NCBI GenBank assembly: GCA_947480335.1
Contig: CANKCB010000017.1
Location: forward strand, 1-46,994
Length of the DNA stretch: 46,994 nucleotides
Direction: 5' to 3'
DNA from: Gammaproteobacteria bacterium
GTDB taxonomy: Bacteria; Pseudomonadota; Gammaproteobacteria; Eutrophobiales; Eutrophobiaceae
A program made the position numbers and the translations under genes. The notes under the pieces were generated by a model. It made no database searches. It worked only from the letters and a program-made list of their open reading frames with translations, and was not told the DNA's origin. The first letter of the stretch is position 1. Every line of letters starts with the position of its first letter. This document shows positions 26,710 through 36,209 of this stretch, in pieces.

Positions 26710-28092
26710 TTACATGCCCGGAGGCCGCATGCGTTCATTCAATCGGTTCTGCAAGTTTTCCTGCCGTTCAACCAGACCAGAGCTCGGCAATATCAAAACT
26801 TTTTCACCCTGAACCAAACCGCTGACTATTTCACTATAGGCCAAATCAGTAATTCCGGTCTGTACAAAGCGTGGCAGAAGTTCGTTATTATTATTGACGA
26901 TTAATACCCAGTAATTTCCACCAAACTGAAAATTAATGCTGGATTGCTTTTTTGGAGCGGTACTCAATCCGTCCTGATTATCGGAGTTATTGTTAACCTC
27001 TGCTGTATTAGTGCGTGCATTCCTGCGCCCGGTTTGTTTATTAGTACGGCTATTTTCAGGAATGACCTGCCCGTCAGACTGTTCAGCCGTAGCAGGGTTT
27101 TGTGCAGAACGAGATTCACGTATTCTGGCTTTTAACTCATCGACACTGATACCTATTACTGAAGCGGTGGTTGCCATGTCCCTGTCAGTACGCAATGCCA
27201 TGGTAGGAACGGCCAGTACATTTTCTGCATGCGCAATATTGATTTCCACATCCGCATTCATGCCGGGACGAAGTAAACCTTTCGGATTTTCCAGCTGGAT
27301 CAATACAGGAAACATGGTGACATTCTGATCGACAGTGGCCTGAGGTTCGATTTTCAGGACTTCACCGGTAAACGGTTGATTCGGATACGCGGATACTTTC
27401 ACCGTCGCCTGCATACCTGGTTCAACCTTGCCTATATCGGTTTCATCAACACGTGTTCTGACTTGCACAGTGTTCAAGTCTGCCATTTTTAACAGTACCG
27501 TTCCGCCGCCGACATCACGAGTAGGCGAAGAGATTACCTGTCCTCGTTCTACATTCTTTTCTATGATTATGCCGGAAATCGGTGCTTTAACGTCGGTGTC
27601 TTCCAGTGAGATTCTGGCATTTTCAAGGTCGACTTGTTTGCTGATGACAGCAGCCTGTGCATTGGCCAGTTCAAGTTCGGCAGTTTCATATTCGGTATCT
27701 GTGATGATGCCCTTATCCAGCAGGTTTTTTGTACGTTCCAGTTGACTGGTCGCAATCTTGCGACGCGCCTTGGCGGCTTCCAAATCAGCAAGGGACTGAT
27801 CCACAAGATTACCTGGCGTCCTTTTATCTATTTGCACGAGCAGGACGCCCTCATTCACCCTATCTCCCGTTTCTGCATTTAACAACAGGATTTCACCTGA
27901 AGCTTTAGACTTGACCTCGATTGTAGTCTCCGGCTCGATGATGCCAGCAGCTTCTACAGAAATATCGATTGTGCGCATATCCGCTGCTGCACTCTCATAA
28001 ACATCCGTTGATGGTTCCTGCTTTTTCTCACACGCTGTCACTACCGTGATTAAGGCTGCGAGAATTATTATTGATGATGAAAACCTGTTCAT
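26710..28092 (-). CDS. MacA-like periplasmic adaptor lipoprotein
   Basis: 460-residue RND/MacA-type adaptor. It has a lipoprotein signal with lipobox VTAC (Cys21), so it is anchored in the membrane by lipid. Lipoyl-like halves at about 55-90 and 165-195 flank a coiled-coil hairpin (about 95-160). The beta-barrel follows ([21 protein letters not shown]). Unusual is a polar, Asn/Thr/Ser-rich insert at about residues 330-390 ([18 protein letters not shown], then [17 protein letters not shown]), placed within the membrane-proximal part. Bridges the FtsX-like permease to an outer-membrane channel. Overlaps the ATPase stop by 4 nt. Confidence 0.92.
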   Translation of the reverse strand: MNRFSSSIIILAALITVVTACEKKQEPSTDVYESAAADMRTIDISVEAAGIIEPETTIEVKSKASGEILLLNAETGDRVNEGVLLVQIDKRTPGNLVDQSLADLEAAKARRKIATSQLERTKNLLDKGIITDTEYETAELELANAQAAVISKQVDLENARISLEDTDVKAPISGIIIEKNVERGQVISSPTRDVGGGTVLLKMADLNTVQVRTRVDETDIGKVEPGMQATVKVSAYPNQPFTGEVLKIEPQATVDQNVTMFPVLIQLENPKGLLRPGMNADVEINIAHAENVLAVPTMALRTDRDMATTASVIGISVDELKARIRESRSAQNPATAEQSDGQVIPENSRTNKQTGRRNARTNTAEVNNNSDNQDGLSTAPKKQSSINFQFGGNYWVLIVNNNNELLPRFVQTGITDLAYSEIVSGLVQGEKVLILPSSGLVERQENLQNRLNERMRPPGM

Positions 28093-28811
28093 GTTGAAAC
28101 TCTCCCATTTACACTACCGGTATCATTCAATATTGCACCGTCGACGAGATATATCGTTCGTAGAGCATGTTTTGCAATATCGGCTTCATGTGTAACCAGA
28201 ATTATGGTGTGCCCAGCCTGATGCAGTTGATCCAGCAGGGACATAATGTCATTTCCGGTTTTCGAGTCCAGATTACCTGTAGGCTCATCCGCGAGGATGA
28301 TTTCAGGATTGGTAACCAGTGCTCTGGCAATGGCTACTCGTTGCCTTTGTCCACCGGACATCTCATTCGGTCTGTGATACATCCTGTCAGCCAAACCAAC
28401 TTTTTTCAGGGATTCAGCCGCTCGTGCAAGGCGTTCTTTTCGTGCCATACCTGCATAAATGAGAGGCAACTCTACATTATGTAATGCATCAGTGCGTGCC
28501 AGCAGATTAAATGTCTGGAAAATAAAACCAATTTGCTGATTACGAATTCTGGCCAGTTGATGATTATTCATCTCTGAGACCAGTTGCTTATTCAGCCAGT
28601 AACTGCCGCCATCTGGTGAGTCCAGACAACCTATCAGGTTCATCAAGGTTGATTTACCTGAACCGGATGTGCCCATAATGGCGACATATTCATTTCGATT
28701 GATCGTCAAATCCAGTCCACGCAGGGCATGAATGGTTTCACCACCCATACGGTAATATCGTTGCAGATTTTGCGTTTCAATAATGGCGGTCGTCATTGTT
28801 CCGGTGGTCAT
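28089..28811 (-). CDS. MacB/LolD-type ABC transporter ATP-binding protein
   Basis: 240-residue ATPase of the MacB/LolD branch. Walker [10 protein letters not shown], signature [15 protein letters not shown], Walker [18 protein letters not shown], and H-loop VTHEADIA. First gene of a three-gene operon ATPase-adaptor-permease, with 4-nt and 5-nt junctions. Substrate cannot be read from sequence; relatives export macrolides, lipopeptides or toxins, or act on envelope stress. Confidence 0.93.
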   Translation of the reverse strand: MTTGTMTTAIIETQNLQRYYRMGGETIHALRGLDLTINRNEYVAIMGTSGSGKSTLMNLIGCLDSPDGGSYWLNKQLVSEMNNHQLARIRNQQIGFIFQTFNLLARTDALHNVELPLIYAGMARKERLARAAESLKKVGLADRMYHRPNEMSGGQRQRVAIARALVTNPEIILADEPTGNLDSKTGNDIMSLLDQLHQAGHTIILVTHEADIAKHALRTIYLVDGAILNDTGSVNGRVST

Positions 28812-29025
28812 AAGCTATTACACATAAATTATGCCTATGAAAGCATTAAATAAGTATGCAAACATTGAGGATTGGACCTTGTAAGTAGGTTTTTAGTTGT
28901 ACTATCCAGAACTGTTGCCTTAGGAGATGACTTCCGGTTTACACTGGTTTATCGTAACTGGCAGACGGTTTATATGCTAAAAAATCAAACCAATCCGCAA
29001 ACAAACATACAGTAATAATCACGGG

Positions 29026-29619
29026 ATGTTTATGTTAATTAATGGTGAGTCCAATGAAAATCAAGCACTTGAGAATTTTGAAAATATTCTCAAATCAAGA
29101 CGAACCATCACTTTTTTTGATTCTGGCAGGCCGATTCCGCCAGAGCAGATCGTTAAGGCAATTGATGTCGCAAGGTGGGCACCAAACCATAAAAAGACAG
29201 AACCCTGGCATTTCTATCTGCTGGGGGCAGAGGTACAGGATAAGGTAAAAGCACTGATTACCCAGATTAAGGTAGCCGAACAGGGGGAAGCATCGCGTCA
29301 GGCTATCCGCGAAAGATTAGATGCAATTCCGGGATGGCTGGTTCTGACTTGTGAGGTATCAGCGGACTCGACCAGACAGTTTGAAGATTATGCGGCCTGT
29401 GCCTGTGCGGCCCAAAATATGATGCTTTATCTCTGGCAAGCCCGGATTGGCGTAAAATGGACTACCGGTAAAGTAGTTCGTGATCCACGCTTTTTTGAAT
29501 TATTAGGCATCGATATCAACAGACACAAAATCGTGGGTCTGTTCTGGTATGGATATCCATTACAAATACCCGCGCAGACCCGAAAACCAGTCGCTGATAT
29601 ATTTAGTACATTATCTTAA
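29026..29619 (+). CDS. Nitroreductase family protein
   Basis: 197-residue FMN-dependent oxidoreductase fold. The N-terminal SRRTITFFDSGRPIPPEQI and DVARWAPNHKKTEPWHF regions carry the FMN-phosphate contacts. The central CACAAQNMMLYLWQARIGVKWTTGK region is the family's second conserved block. Substrate unknown; the closest well-known layout is the single-domain YdjA type. A start six bases later (ATG 29032) is equally possible. Stands alone and ends within an AT-rich inverted-repeat cluster. Confidence 0.85.
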   Translation: MFMLINGESNENQALENFENILKSRRTITFFDSGRPIPPEQIVKAIDVARWAPNHKKTEPWHFYLLGAEVQDKVKALITQIKVAEQGEASRQAIRERLDAIPGWLVLTCEVSADSTRQFEDYAACACAAQNMMLYLWQARIGVKWTTGKVVRDPRFFELLGIDINRHKIVGLFWYGYPLQIPAQTRKPVADIFSTLS

Positions 29620-29666
29620 ATATATATATATCATATATTTAAGATTGCATTTTAATCTTAAATATA
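29614..29666. repeat. Three alternating copies of an 11-bp inverted repeat
   Basis: TCTTAAATATA (29614-29624), its reverse complement TATATTTAAGA (29634-29644), and the direct form again (29656-29666). The middle copy can pair with either neighbour, giving two mutually exclusive hairpins. The first copy includes the nitroreductase stop codon. It may serve as terminator for the nitroreductase gene. The rest of 29667-29862 shows nothing I can name. Confidence 0.65.
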
Positions 29667-29862
29667 GAGTTATTTCAACGCGGAGCACACTTCCTCACTA
29701 TCTATAATTGTGTAAAAGCCTAACGCCTGTTCACACATAGAATGTTCATATTTATTTCAGATGGCGGATAGTACACCGTGACTACCTTGTTATTCTCCAT
29801 AGCCATCTGCCTGCCACAGGTTCTTGTTGACCGTGTGTCTGGAGTGATTTTACTGTGGTGTT

Positions 29863-29937
29863 TGGTGGGCGTAGCGGGGATTGAACGTGCGACCCCTACC
29901 GTGTGAAAGCTGTACTCTACCGCTGAGCTAATCGCCC
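29863..29937 (-). tRNA. Degenerate tRNA-Val-like gene, anticodon CAC
   Basis: Read on the minus strand, a 75-nt tRNA-like sequence with encoded CCA. Conserved are the D arm (GCTCAGCGGTAGAG), the TTCAATC T loop and a 7-nt loop TTCACAC, giving anticodon CAC (valine) after U33. But the acceptor stem pairs only 5 of 7 (A6/A67 and T7/T66 mismatched), the T stem 3 of 5, and the anticodon stem contains A-A and G-T pairs. Either a decayed tRNA-Val gene or an unusual one. It is divergent from gltX; its 5' end lies 59 bp from the gltX start codon. Confidence 0.62.
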
Positions 29938-29996
29938 GAATAGTACTGAAAAATGCTAAACTACCCGGCCTGAATTTTAACGGTGAACCTTTAATT

Positions 29997-31433
29997 GTGA
30001 AACCCATAAGAACCCGATTTGCCCCAAGTCCCACCGGATATTTGCATATTGGTGGTGTTCGTACTGCCTTGTTTTCCTGGCTATATGCCCGTCATCACCA
30101 GGGTACTTTTATACTCAGAATTGAAGATACTGATCGGGAAAGATCCACTCAGGAAGCCGTTGATATCATTATCAACGGCATGAAATGGATTGGACTGGAT
30201 ATCGACGAGGGTCCCTATTACCAATCGCAACGAGGTGAACGATATCGGTCAGTCATCCAGCAATTACTGGATAGTGGTAATGCATATTATTGTTATTGCA
30301 GTAAAGATGAGCTGGAGCAGATGCGCGCTCAGGCCATGGCCCGTGGGGACAAGCCAAAATATGATGGAAGATGCAGAAACAGGTCAGAATCTGCGGTATT
30401 GCATGACCATCCTGTCATACGGTTCAGGAATCCGGACGCTGGGGAGGTTCTTATACAGGATCTGATTCAAGGTAATGTAAGCTATCAAAACAGCGAACTG
30501 GATGATCTGATCATCTCCCGATCTGACGGTAGTCCTACTTATAATCTTACCGTAGTGGCCGATGATATGGATATGGAAATAACCCATGTTATACGTGGCG
30601 ATGACCATTTAAATAATACACCTCGCCAGATCAATATATTCAGGGCCCTGCGTATTCAACCACCTGATTATGCCCATATTCCCTTGATTCTGGATCAGCA
30701 TGGGAAAAAACTGTCCAAGCGACAGGGGGCAGCCAGTGTGCTGGATTATCAGGAGCAAGGAATATTGCCAGAGGCATTACTGAATTATCTGGTACGCCTG
30801 GGTTGGTCACACGGGGATCAGGAAATATTTTCCATTGAAGAGATGGTAAAACTGTTTGATATCCGTGATGTAAACAAGGCAGCCGCAGCGATTAATCCGG
30901 ATAAGTTACTCTGGTTGAACCAGCACTATCTCAAACAAAGTTCCGGCACAATATTGGGACCCTTACTGACACGTCATCTTGAGCAGAAAGGTATCAGTAC
31001 ATCGGAAGGCCCTGCACCTGAAGCACTCAGCGAGGTTCAAAAGGAGCGTGTTAAAACACTCGAAGAAATGGCTGAGCAGAGCCGGTATTTTTATCAGGAC
31101 TTCAGCGAGTTTGATTCTGATGCGGCCAGTAAACATTTAAAATTCCAGGTGCTCGAGCCCTTTAAAGCCTTGTACACCGCGTTTGAAACTCTGGAGAACT
31201 GGTCAAATCATGAAATCCATAGCCAAATTGAGCAAATCGCTGCTCGTTTTGAGATGAAGTTAGGTAAAATTGCACAGCCATTGAGAGTTGCAGTGACAGG
31301 GAATGCAGTTTCACCTTCTATTGATGTCACGATTGCCCTTATTGGTCGTAAACGTGTCTTAATTCGCCTGAATATGGCCATAAACTACATACAGTCACGG
31401 TCTGAACTTGACAGCGGGGGAGTGGTAACGTAA
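29997..31433 (+). CDS. gltX: Glutamyl-tRNA synthetase
   Basis: 478-residue class I synthetase charging tRNA-Glu. HIGH-type motif HIGG at 17-20 in FAPSPTGYLHIGGVRTALF and KMSKS-type motif KLSKR at 238-242. The catalytic Rossmann part and the C-terminal helical anticodon-binding domain are complete. Starts with GTG (29997), which aligns with the family start. Its substrate tRNA-Glu(TTC) is encoded 250 bp downstream, with tRNA-Ala between. Confidence 0.96.
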   Translation: MKPIRTRFAPSPTGYLHIGGVRTALFSWLYARHHQGTFILRIEDTDRERSTQEAVDIIINGMKWIGLDIDEGPYYQSQRGERYRSVIQQLLDSGNAYYCYCSKDELEQMRAQAMARGDKPKYDGRCRNRSESAVLHDHPVIRFRNPDAGEVLIQDLIQGNVSYQNSELDDLIISRSDGSPTYNLTVVADDMDMEITHVIRGDDHLNNTPRQINIFRALRIQPPDYAHIPLILDQHGKKLSKRQGAASVLDYQEQGILPEALLNYLVRLGWSHGDQEIFSIEEMVKLFDIRDVNKAAAAINPDKLLWLNQHYLKQSSGTILGPLLTRHLEQKGISTSEGPAPEALSEVQKERVKTLEEMAEQSRYFYQDFSEFDSDAASKHLKFQVLEPFKALYTAFETLENWSNHEIHSQIEQIAARFEMKLGKIAQPLRVAVTGNAVSPSIDVTIALIGRKRVLIRLNMAINYIQSRSELDSGGVVT

Positions 31434-31500
31434 ATTCTGCCGCCTGTTTTCCGGTATATCCCTGTGTTTCGTCAGGTTGATCAATTTAGATGATTAAATC

Positions 31501-31576
<76 letters not shown>

Positions 31577-31680
31577 AATACAGAATGAAAACAGATTGAC
31601 TGGATGTCTATAAATGCCAAGAATGGCAAACTTTTTTACATATTTAAGACTTATACAGAGCGTCCATCGCACTCATCTAA

Positions 31681-31756
31681 GTCCCCATCGTCTAGAGGCC
31701 TAGGACACTGCCCTTTCACGGCGGCAACAGGGGTTCGAATCCCCTTGGGGACGCCA
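31681..31756 (+). tRNA. tRNA-Glu, anticodon TTC
   Basis: 76-nt cloverleaf with encoded CCA: acceptor GTCCCCA / TGGGGAC, D arm with CGTCTAGAGGCCTAGGAC, anticodon loop CTTTCAC (anticodon TTC), T arm CAGGGGTTCGAATCCCCTT. Close to the E. coli tRNA-Glu sequence. Confidence 0.97.
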
Positions 31757-31831
31757 TATTTTCTTATAAAGTATGGTGTTCATCATAGTTTTCATATTTC
31801 GCATCAGTAATCTGAAGTTCTTTGTGAATCT

Positions 31832-31905
31832 CGTTAAATCCTCATCTTGAAATTACACTGTTAGATTTAACGGGTTAATTCTCATCTGATCAGGCACGAA
31901 TTAAC
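31832..31905. repeat. Two tandem stem-loops sharing a CTCATCT loop motif
   Basis: Copy 1: CGTTAAATC (31832-31840) pairs with GATTTAACG (31864-31872). Copy 2: GTTAATT (31874-31880) pairs with AATTAAC (31899-31905). In both, the left arm is followed at once by CTCATCT, so this is a diverged tandem duplication. It lies in the 247-bp gap between tRNA-Glu and the polysaccharide genes, directly before a candidate -35 box, and may be an operator pair or a terminator pair. Confidence 0.5.
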
Positions 31906-31908
31906 ATT

Positions 31909-31937
31909 TTGACATGAAGTGTAAACCAGAGAATATC
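31909..31937 (+). promoter_or_regulatory. Candidate promoter of the nucleotide-sugar operon
   Basis: A perfect TTGACA (31909-31914) is followed after 17 bp by AATATC (31932-31937), a poor -10 element, so an activator may be needed. About 65 bp upstream of the epimerase start. Confidence 0.35.
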
Positions 31938-32003
31938 CAAATAAGGTATATTAACGAACTGGGTACAAACGTTTATCAATAACCCCGGAGTTTTTTCAAC
32001 AGC

Positions 32004-33005
32004 ATGAAAATACTGGTAACAGGCGCGGCCGGTTTTATTGGAGCAGCGGTAACTAAAATTCTGCTTGAAAGAGGTGATGAGGTTATCGGCATTGATAATC
32101 TCAATGATTATTATGACGTAAAGCTGAAAACCGACCGGTTAGCGCAACTGACATCCGACAATTTCAAGTTTATTAAATTGGATATCACTGACAAGCAGTC
32201 TTTTGACGCACTTTTTGTCAAAGAATACCCCGAAAAAGTCATTCATCTCGCCGCCCAGGCAGGTGTTCGGTATTCCATTCAGAATCCACAGGCTTACATC
32301 AATTCGAATCTGGTAGGATTTTTGAATGTACTGGAAGCGTGCAGACATCACCAAGTTGCGCATCTTGTCTATGCGTCGTCCAGTTCGGTTTACGGTGCCA
32401 ATACCCTATTACCCTTTTCAATCCATCACAATGTGGACCATCCTGTGTCCTTGTATGCTGCGACCAAAAAGGCGAATGAATTAATGGCGCATACCTACAG
32501 TCATCTTTACCGGTTGCCCACTACTGGCTTGCGTTTCTTCACCGTCTATGGACCGTGGGGACGTCCGGATATGTCATTGTTCCTGTTTACTAAAAAAATC
32601 CTCGCCGGTGAAGCTATTGATGTATTTAACAATGGTCAGCACAGCAGAGACTTCACGTATATCGACGATATAGCAAAAGGAGTTGTACGCGTAGTTGATC
32701 GTGTTGCCTGTCCTCAAACTGACTGGAATGGTAACAACCCTGATCCGGGCACCAGCCTTGCCCCCTATAGATTATATAATATTGGTAATCACAGTCCTGT
32801 CGAGTTGATGCGCTTTATTGAAATTCTGGAAGAGTGTCTGGGTAAGAAGGCACAGAAGAATTTCCTGCCCATGCAAGCGGGTGATGTGCCAGCCACCTAT
32901 GCCGACGTTGATGACTTGATTCGTGATACGGGATTTGCACCTGATACACCAATTGAAGTCGGCATTACACGATTTGTAGATTGGTATCGCAGCTATTACG
33001 GCTAG
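32004..33005 (+). CDS. UDP-glucuronate 4-epimerase-like SDR epimerase
   Basis: 333-residue extended short-chain dehydrogenase. NAD motif TGAAGFIG at 7-14; [13 protein letters not shown] typical of the CapI/LpsL branch; catalytic Ser-Ser-Ser and YAATKKANE (Tyr-x-x-x-Lys). Predicted to interconvert UDP-glucuronate and UDP-galacturonate. UDP-GlcA would be supplied by the Ugd encoded two genes downstream. First gene of a three-gene set (4-bp and 13-bp gaps). Confidence 0.9.
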   Translation: MKILVTGAAGFIGAAVTKILLERGDEVIGIDNLNDYYDVKLKTDRLAQLTSDNFKFIKLDITDKQSFDALFVKEYPEKVIHLAAQAGVRYSIQNPQAYINSNLVGFLNVLEACRHHQVAHLVYASSSSVYGANTLLPFSIHHNVDHPVSLYAATKKANELMAHTYSHLYRLPTTGLRFFTVYGPWGRPDMSLFLFTKKILAGEAIDVFNNGQHSRDFTYIDDIAKGVVRVVDRVACPQTDWNGNNPDPGTSLAPYRLYNIGNHSPVELMRFIEILEECLGKKAQKNFLPMQAGDVPATYADVDDLIRDTGFAPDTPIEVGITRFVDWYRSYYG

Positions 33006-33009
33006 TCAT

Positions 33010-34296
33010 ATGACACATAAACGAAAGATTTCTGTAACTGGATTAGGCTATGTGGGTTTGCCCGTTGCTGTTGCCTTTGGTAAAACTGCGCGGGTGATTG
33101 GATTTGATATAAGCGAAAATCGCATGTCCGCTCTGAAAGCTGGACTGGATATAACGAGGGAAATCAGCCAGTCTGAATTGAATGAGGCCGATATTCTGTT
33201 TACAAGTGATCCGGCTGAATTAACCCAGGCTGACTTTCATATTGTTACAGTACCAACGCCAATAAATCATGCCAAACTACCCGATTTGACTGCGGTAATT
33301 AATGCTACAACTACTTTGGGCAAGATAATCAAGTCAAATGATATTGTGGTATACGAATCCACTGTTTATCCGGGCGTTACCGAAGAAGTGTGTATTCCAG
33401 TGCTTGAAAAAGAATCCGGAATGCGAGCTGGTGTGGATTTTTTTGTGGGATATTCACCTGAACGAATTAATCCAGGTGACAAGGAACATGTTTTTTCAAA
33501 AATTACCAAGGTTGTTTCTGCACAGACCCGTGAAAGTCTGGATATTATTGCTGACGTTTATGGTTCTGTTGTTACCGCAGGTATACATCGTGCTCCAAGT
33601 ATCAAGGTGGCGGAAGCTGGCAAGATTATCGAAAATACCCAGCGTGATCTGAATATCGCGCTGATGAATGAATTGGCAATCATCTTTGATAAGCTGGGTA
33701 TTGATACTGGAGATATTCTGGCGGCGGCAAGTACCAAGTGGAATTTTTTACCTTTTAAACCTGGTCTGGTTGGTGGTCATTGTATCGGGGTGGATCCTTA
33801 TTATCTCACCTATAAGGCAGAACAAACCGGTTATAGCCCTGAAGTGATACTGGCTGGAAGACGCATAAACGATGGGATGGGTACCTATGTGGCAATGCAG
33901 ATAATCAAGGCTTTGATTAAAAACGGGTTTGCAGTCAAGGGGAATGTAATATCCATTCTGGGTTTTACATTCAAGGAAAATGTCCCGGATGCCCGTAACA
34001 CACGGGTGATAGATATGGCTAAAACGCTTCAGGAATTTGAGATGGAAGTGCAGCTGCATGATCCACTCGCAAACAAAGGGGAAGCGTTTGATGAATATGG
34101 TATAAAACTGCTAGACCAGCCACAGTTGAAGGCAGGGCAGGCGGTAATTCTGGCTGTTGCTCATGAGCAATATAAACAGGCAGGATGGCAATGTATTCTG
34201 CCATTATTGGTTGGTAACAAGGGGGTGGTGTTCGATGTTACTGGATGTCTGGACAGAAATGATTTGCCACCCGAAATAAATTTGATTCGTTTTTAA
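33010..34296 (+). CDS. TviB-like UDP-N-acetylhexosamine 6-dehydrogenase
   Basis: 428-residue nucleotide-sugar dehydrogenase. NAD motif GLGYVGLPVAVAFG at the N-terminus; catalytic cysteine in GGHCIGVDPYYLTYKA (about residue 257). The text VVYESTVYPGVTEEVCIPVLE is typical of the TviB/WbpO branch, which oxidises UDP-GlcNAc or UDP-GalNAc to the uronic acid. Substrate preference within that branch cannot be read by eye. The shorter N-terminus and the HCIGVDP motif separate it clearly from the neighbouring Ugd. Confidence 0.9.
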   Translation: MTHKRKISVTGLGYVGLPVAVAFGKTARVIGFDISENRMSALKAGLDITREISQSELNEADILFTSDPAELTQADFHIVTVPTPINHAKLPDLTAVINATTTLGKIIKSNDIVVYESTVYPGVTEEVCIPVLEKESGMRAGVDFFVGYSPERINPGDKEHVFSKITKVVSAQTRESLDIIADVYGSVVTAGIHRAPSIKVAEAGKIIENTQRDLNIALMNELAIIFDKLGIDTGDILAAASTKWNFLPFKPGLVGGHCIGVDPYYLTYKAEQTGYSPEVILAGRRINDGMGTYVAMQIIKALIKNGFAVKGNVISILGFTFKENVPDARNTRVIDMAKTLQEFEMEVQLHDPLANKGEAFDEYGIKLLDQPQLKAGQAVILAVAHEQYKQAGWQCILPLLVGNKGVVFDVTGCLDRNDLPPEINLIRF

Positions 34297-34309
34297 CAGG
34301 GCCGTTTAA

Positions 34310-35623
34310 ATGAAAGTAACAATAATTGGAAGTGGTTACGTTGGCTTGGTTTCAGGAACCTGCTTTGCTGAATTCGGAGCAGAAGTAAGCTGTATAGATG
34401 TTGATGCCAGTAAGATTGCGCGGTTAAACAAAGGAGAAATTCCCTTGTATGAACCAGGGTTAAATGAACTGGTTGCCAAGAATGTCAGTCAGGGTCGATT
34501 ACGATTTTCAGATCAGTATGACACTACCATAGGTAGCAGCGATCTTATTTTTATCGCAGTTGGCACGCCTTCGCGACATGGTGATGGACATGCGGATTTA
34601 AGTTATGTCTATCAGGCCGCCAGAGATATAGCACCATACTTGCAGGGTTACACAGTCGTTGTTGACAAGTCGACTGTTCCCGTCGGTACGGCCAGAAATG
34701 TGAAGCGCATCATCGCTGAAGCAAATCCTGCTGCTGATTTTGATGTGGCCTCCAATCCGGAATTTTTACGGGAAGGTGCCGCAATTACAGACTTCATGAG
34801 ACCGGATCGTGTCGTATTGGGAGTTGAAAATGAACGGGCTCTTGCTGTTTTACGTGAGTTATACAGACCATTAAACCTCATTGAAACTCCTATTGTTGCC
34901 ACCGATCTGGAAAGTGCTGAATTAATCAAATATGCCAGCAATGCGTTTTTGGCGACTAAGATCAGTTTTATAAACGAGATGTCCGTGTTGTGTGAAGCAG
35001 TTGGCGCTGATGTCCATGCAATAGCAAAAGGTATGGGGCTCGATGGGAGAATAGGGCGGAAGTTCCTGCATGCTGGTCCAGGCTTTGGTGGATCGTGTTT
35101 TCCAAAAGATACAAAAGCTTTGGTACGAATTGCACAGGAAAACGGCGTGTCCAGTCGTATCGTTGAAGCAGTAATGGAAGTCAACGAAGCGCAAAAAGCC
35201 AGAATGATCAGCAAGATCCGAAAAGCACTGGGTGGTGATCTTGCAGGCAAGGTAATCTCTGTAATAGGTCTGACATTCAAGCCGGAAACAGATGACATGC
35301 GAGATGCTCCTGCTTTATCGATTCTGCCGAAATTGGTTGAGGGTGGCGCATTAATACAAGCGCATGATCCTCATGGTATGCATGAAGCAAAAAAACTTTT
35401 ACCAGACAGCATAGTGTATGTTGAGAGTATGTATGATGTATTTAACAATGCTGACGCAGTTGTTCTACTGACTGAATGGAACGAATATCGTGGTCTTGAC
35501 TTGAAACGGATCAAAAATTCCATGCGTTCAAATAAATTTATTGATTTGCGCAATGTTTATGTCCCTGCACAGATGCAGGCAGAAGGCTTTGATTACTATT
35601 GTGTTGGTCGTCAGAACCGATAA
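34310..35623 (+). CDS. ugd: UDP-glucose 6-dehydrogenase
   Basis: 437 residues. NAD motif GSGYVGLVSGTCFAEFG at 7-23, YEPGL, and the catalytic cysteine in GPGFGGSCFPKDTKAL (about residue 261). Oxidises UDP-glucose twice to UDP-glucuronate. C-terminal nucleotide-sugar domain ends in RNVYVPAQMQAEGFDYYCVG. Follows the TviB-like gene by 13 bp; both 6-dehydrogenase types are therefore encoded in tandem. Confidence 0.94.
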   Translation: MKVTIIGSGYVGLVSGTCFAEFGAEVSCIDVDASKIARLNKGEIPLYEPGLNELVAKNVSQGRLRFSDQYDTTIGSSDLIFIAVGTPSRHGDGHADLSYVYQAARDIAPYLQGYTVVVDKSTVPVGTARNVKRIIAEANPAADFDVASNPEFLREGAAITDFMRPDRVVLGVENERALAVLRELYRPLNLIETPIVATDLESAELIKYASNAFLATKISFINEMSVLCEAVGADVHAIAKGMGLDGRIGRKFLHAGPGFGGSCFPKDTKALVRIAQENGVSSRIVEAVMEVNEAQKARMISKIRKALGGDLAGKVISVIGLTFKPETDDMRDAPALSILPKLVEGGALIQAHDPHGMHEAKKLLPDSIVYVESMYDVFNNADAVVLLTEWNEYRGLDLKRIKNSMRSNKFIDLRNVYVPAQMQAEGFDYYCVGRQNR

Positions 35624-35670
35624 AACCAAGATGTTCTATTCATCATGAATTTACATTCACAGAATCATTG

Positions 35671-36171
35671 ATGAAATCCTGGTTCCTATTACAAGCCAAA
35701 CCCAGACAGGAAAATCTGGCCAAGCTGAATCTGGAAAGGCAGGGCTATACAGTTTACCTTCCTCTTGCACCAGTACGACGCAAAATGCGTGGCAAGGTGA
35801 CGATTGAGTCTGCCCCAATGTTTCCGCTTTATCTTTTTATAAATTTGCAGGAAGGTACTGACGACTGGGGACCAATACGATCGACAATCGGTATTGCCAG
35901 ACTGGTACGGTTTGGCCAGATACCAGCACGAATTCCTGACCAATTAATTTTAATGTTAAAAAGTCGTGAAGATGAAAAAGGTGTTCAACGATTACCTATT
36001 AAGACAGTTGAGCCTGGCGACAAGGTTCGTATCGCTGCCGGACCTTTTGAGGGGTATGAAGCTATCGTTCAGTCCACCTCATCCCGATCCAGGATAGTGT
36101 TGTTGATGAAGATTATAGAAAGTTATATCAAGGTAGAAATTGATCAGGATAGTCTTGAGACTGTTAGCTAA
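35671..36171 (+). CDS. rfaH: RfaH-type transcription antiterminator (NusG paralogue)
   Basis: 166 residues. N-terminal NGN domain MKSWFLLQAKPRQENLAKLN, with GYTVYLPLAPVRRKMRGK and FPLYLFINL; C-terminal KOW region EPGDKVRIAAGPFEGYEAIV. RfaH-type proteins are recruited to RNA polymerase paused at an ops site and suppress polarity in long surface-polysaccharide operons. An exact ops sequence lies at 36966-36977. I chose ATG 35671, where family similarity begins; the in-frame extension to 35599 overlaps ugd. It is placed between the sugar-nucleotide genes and the rhamnose operon. Confidence 0.9.
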   Translation: MKSWFLLQAKPRQENLAKLNLERQGYTVYLPLAPVRRKMRGKVTIESAPMFPLYLFINLQEGTDDWGPIRSTIGIARLVRFGQIPARIPDQLILMLKSREDEKGVQRLPIKTVEPGDKVRIAAGPFEGYEAIVQSTSSRSRIVLLMKIIESYIKVEIDQDSLETVS

Positions 36172-36209
36172 TCCCATCTAGTTCATTTACAACAATAATT
36201 TGCCATACC

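Noticed and set aside
35599-35670. N-terminal extension of the RfaH-type protein from 35599
   Set aside because: It overlaps the ugd 3' end and has no similarity to the NusG N-terminal domain, which begins at MKSWFLLQ (35671).
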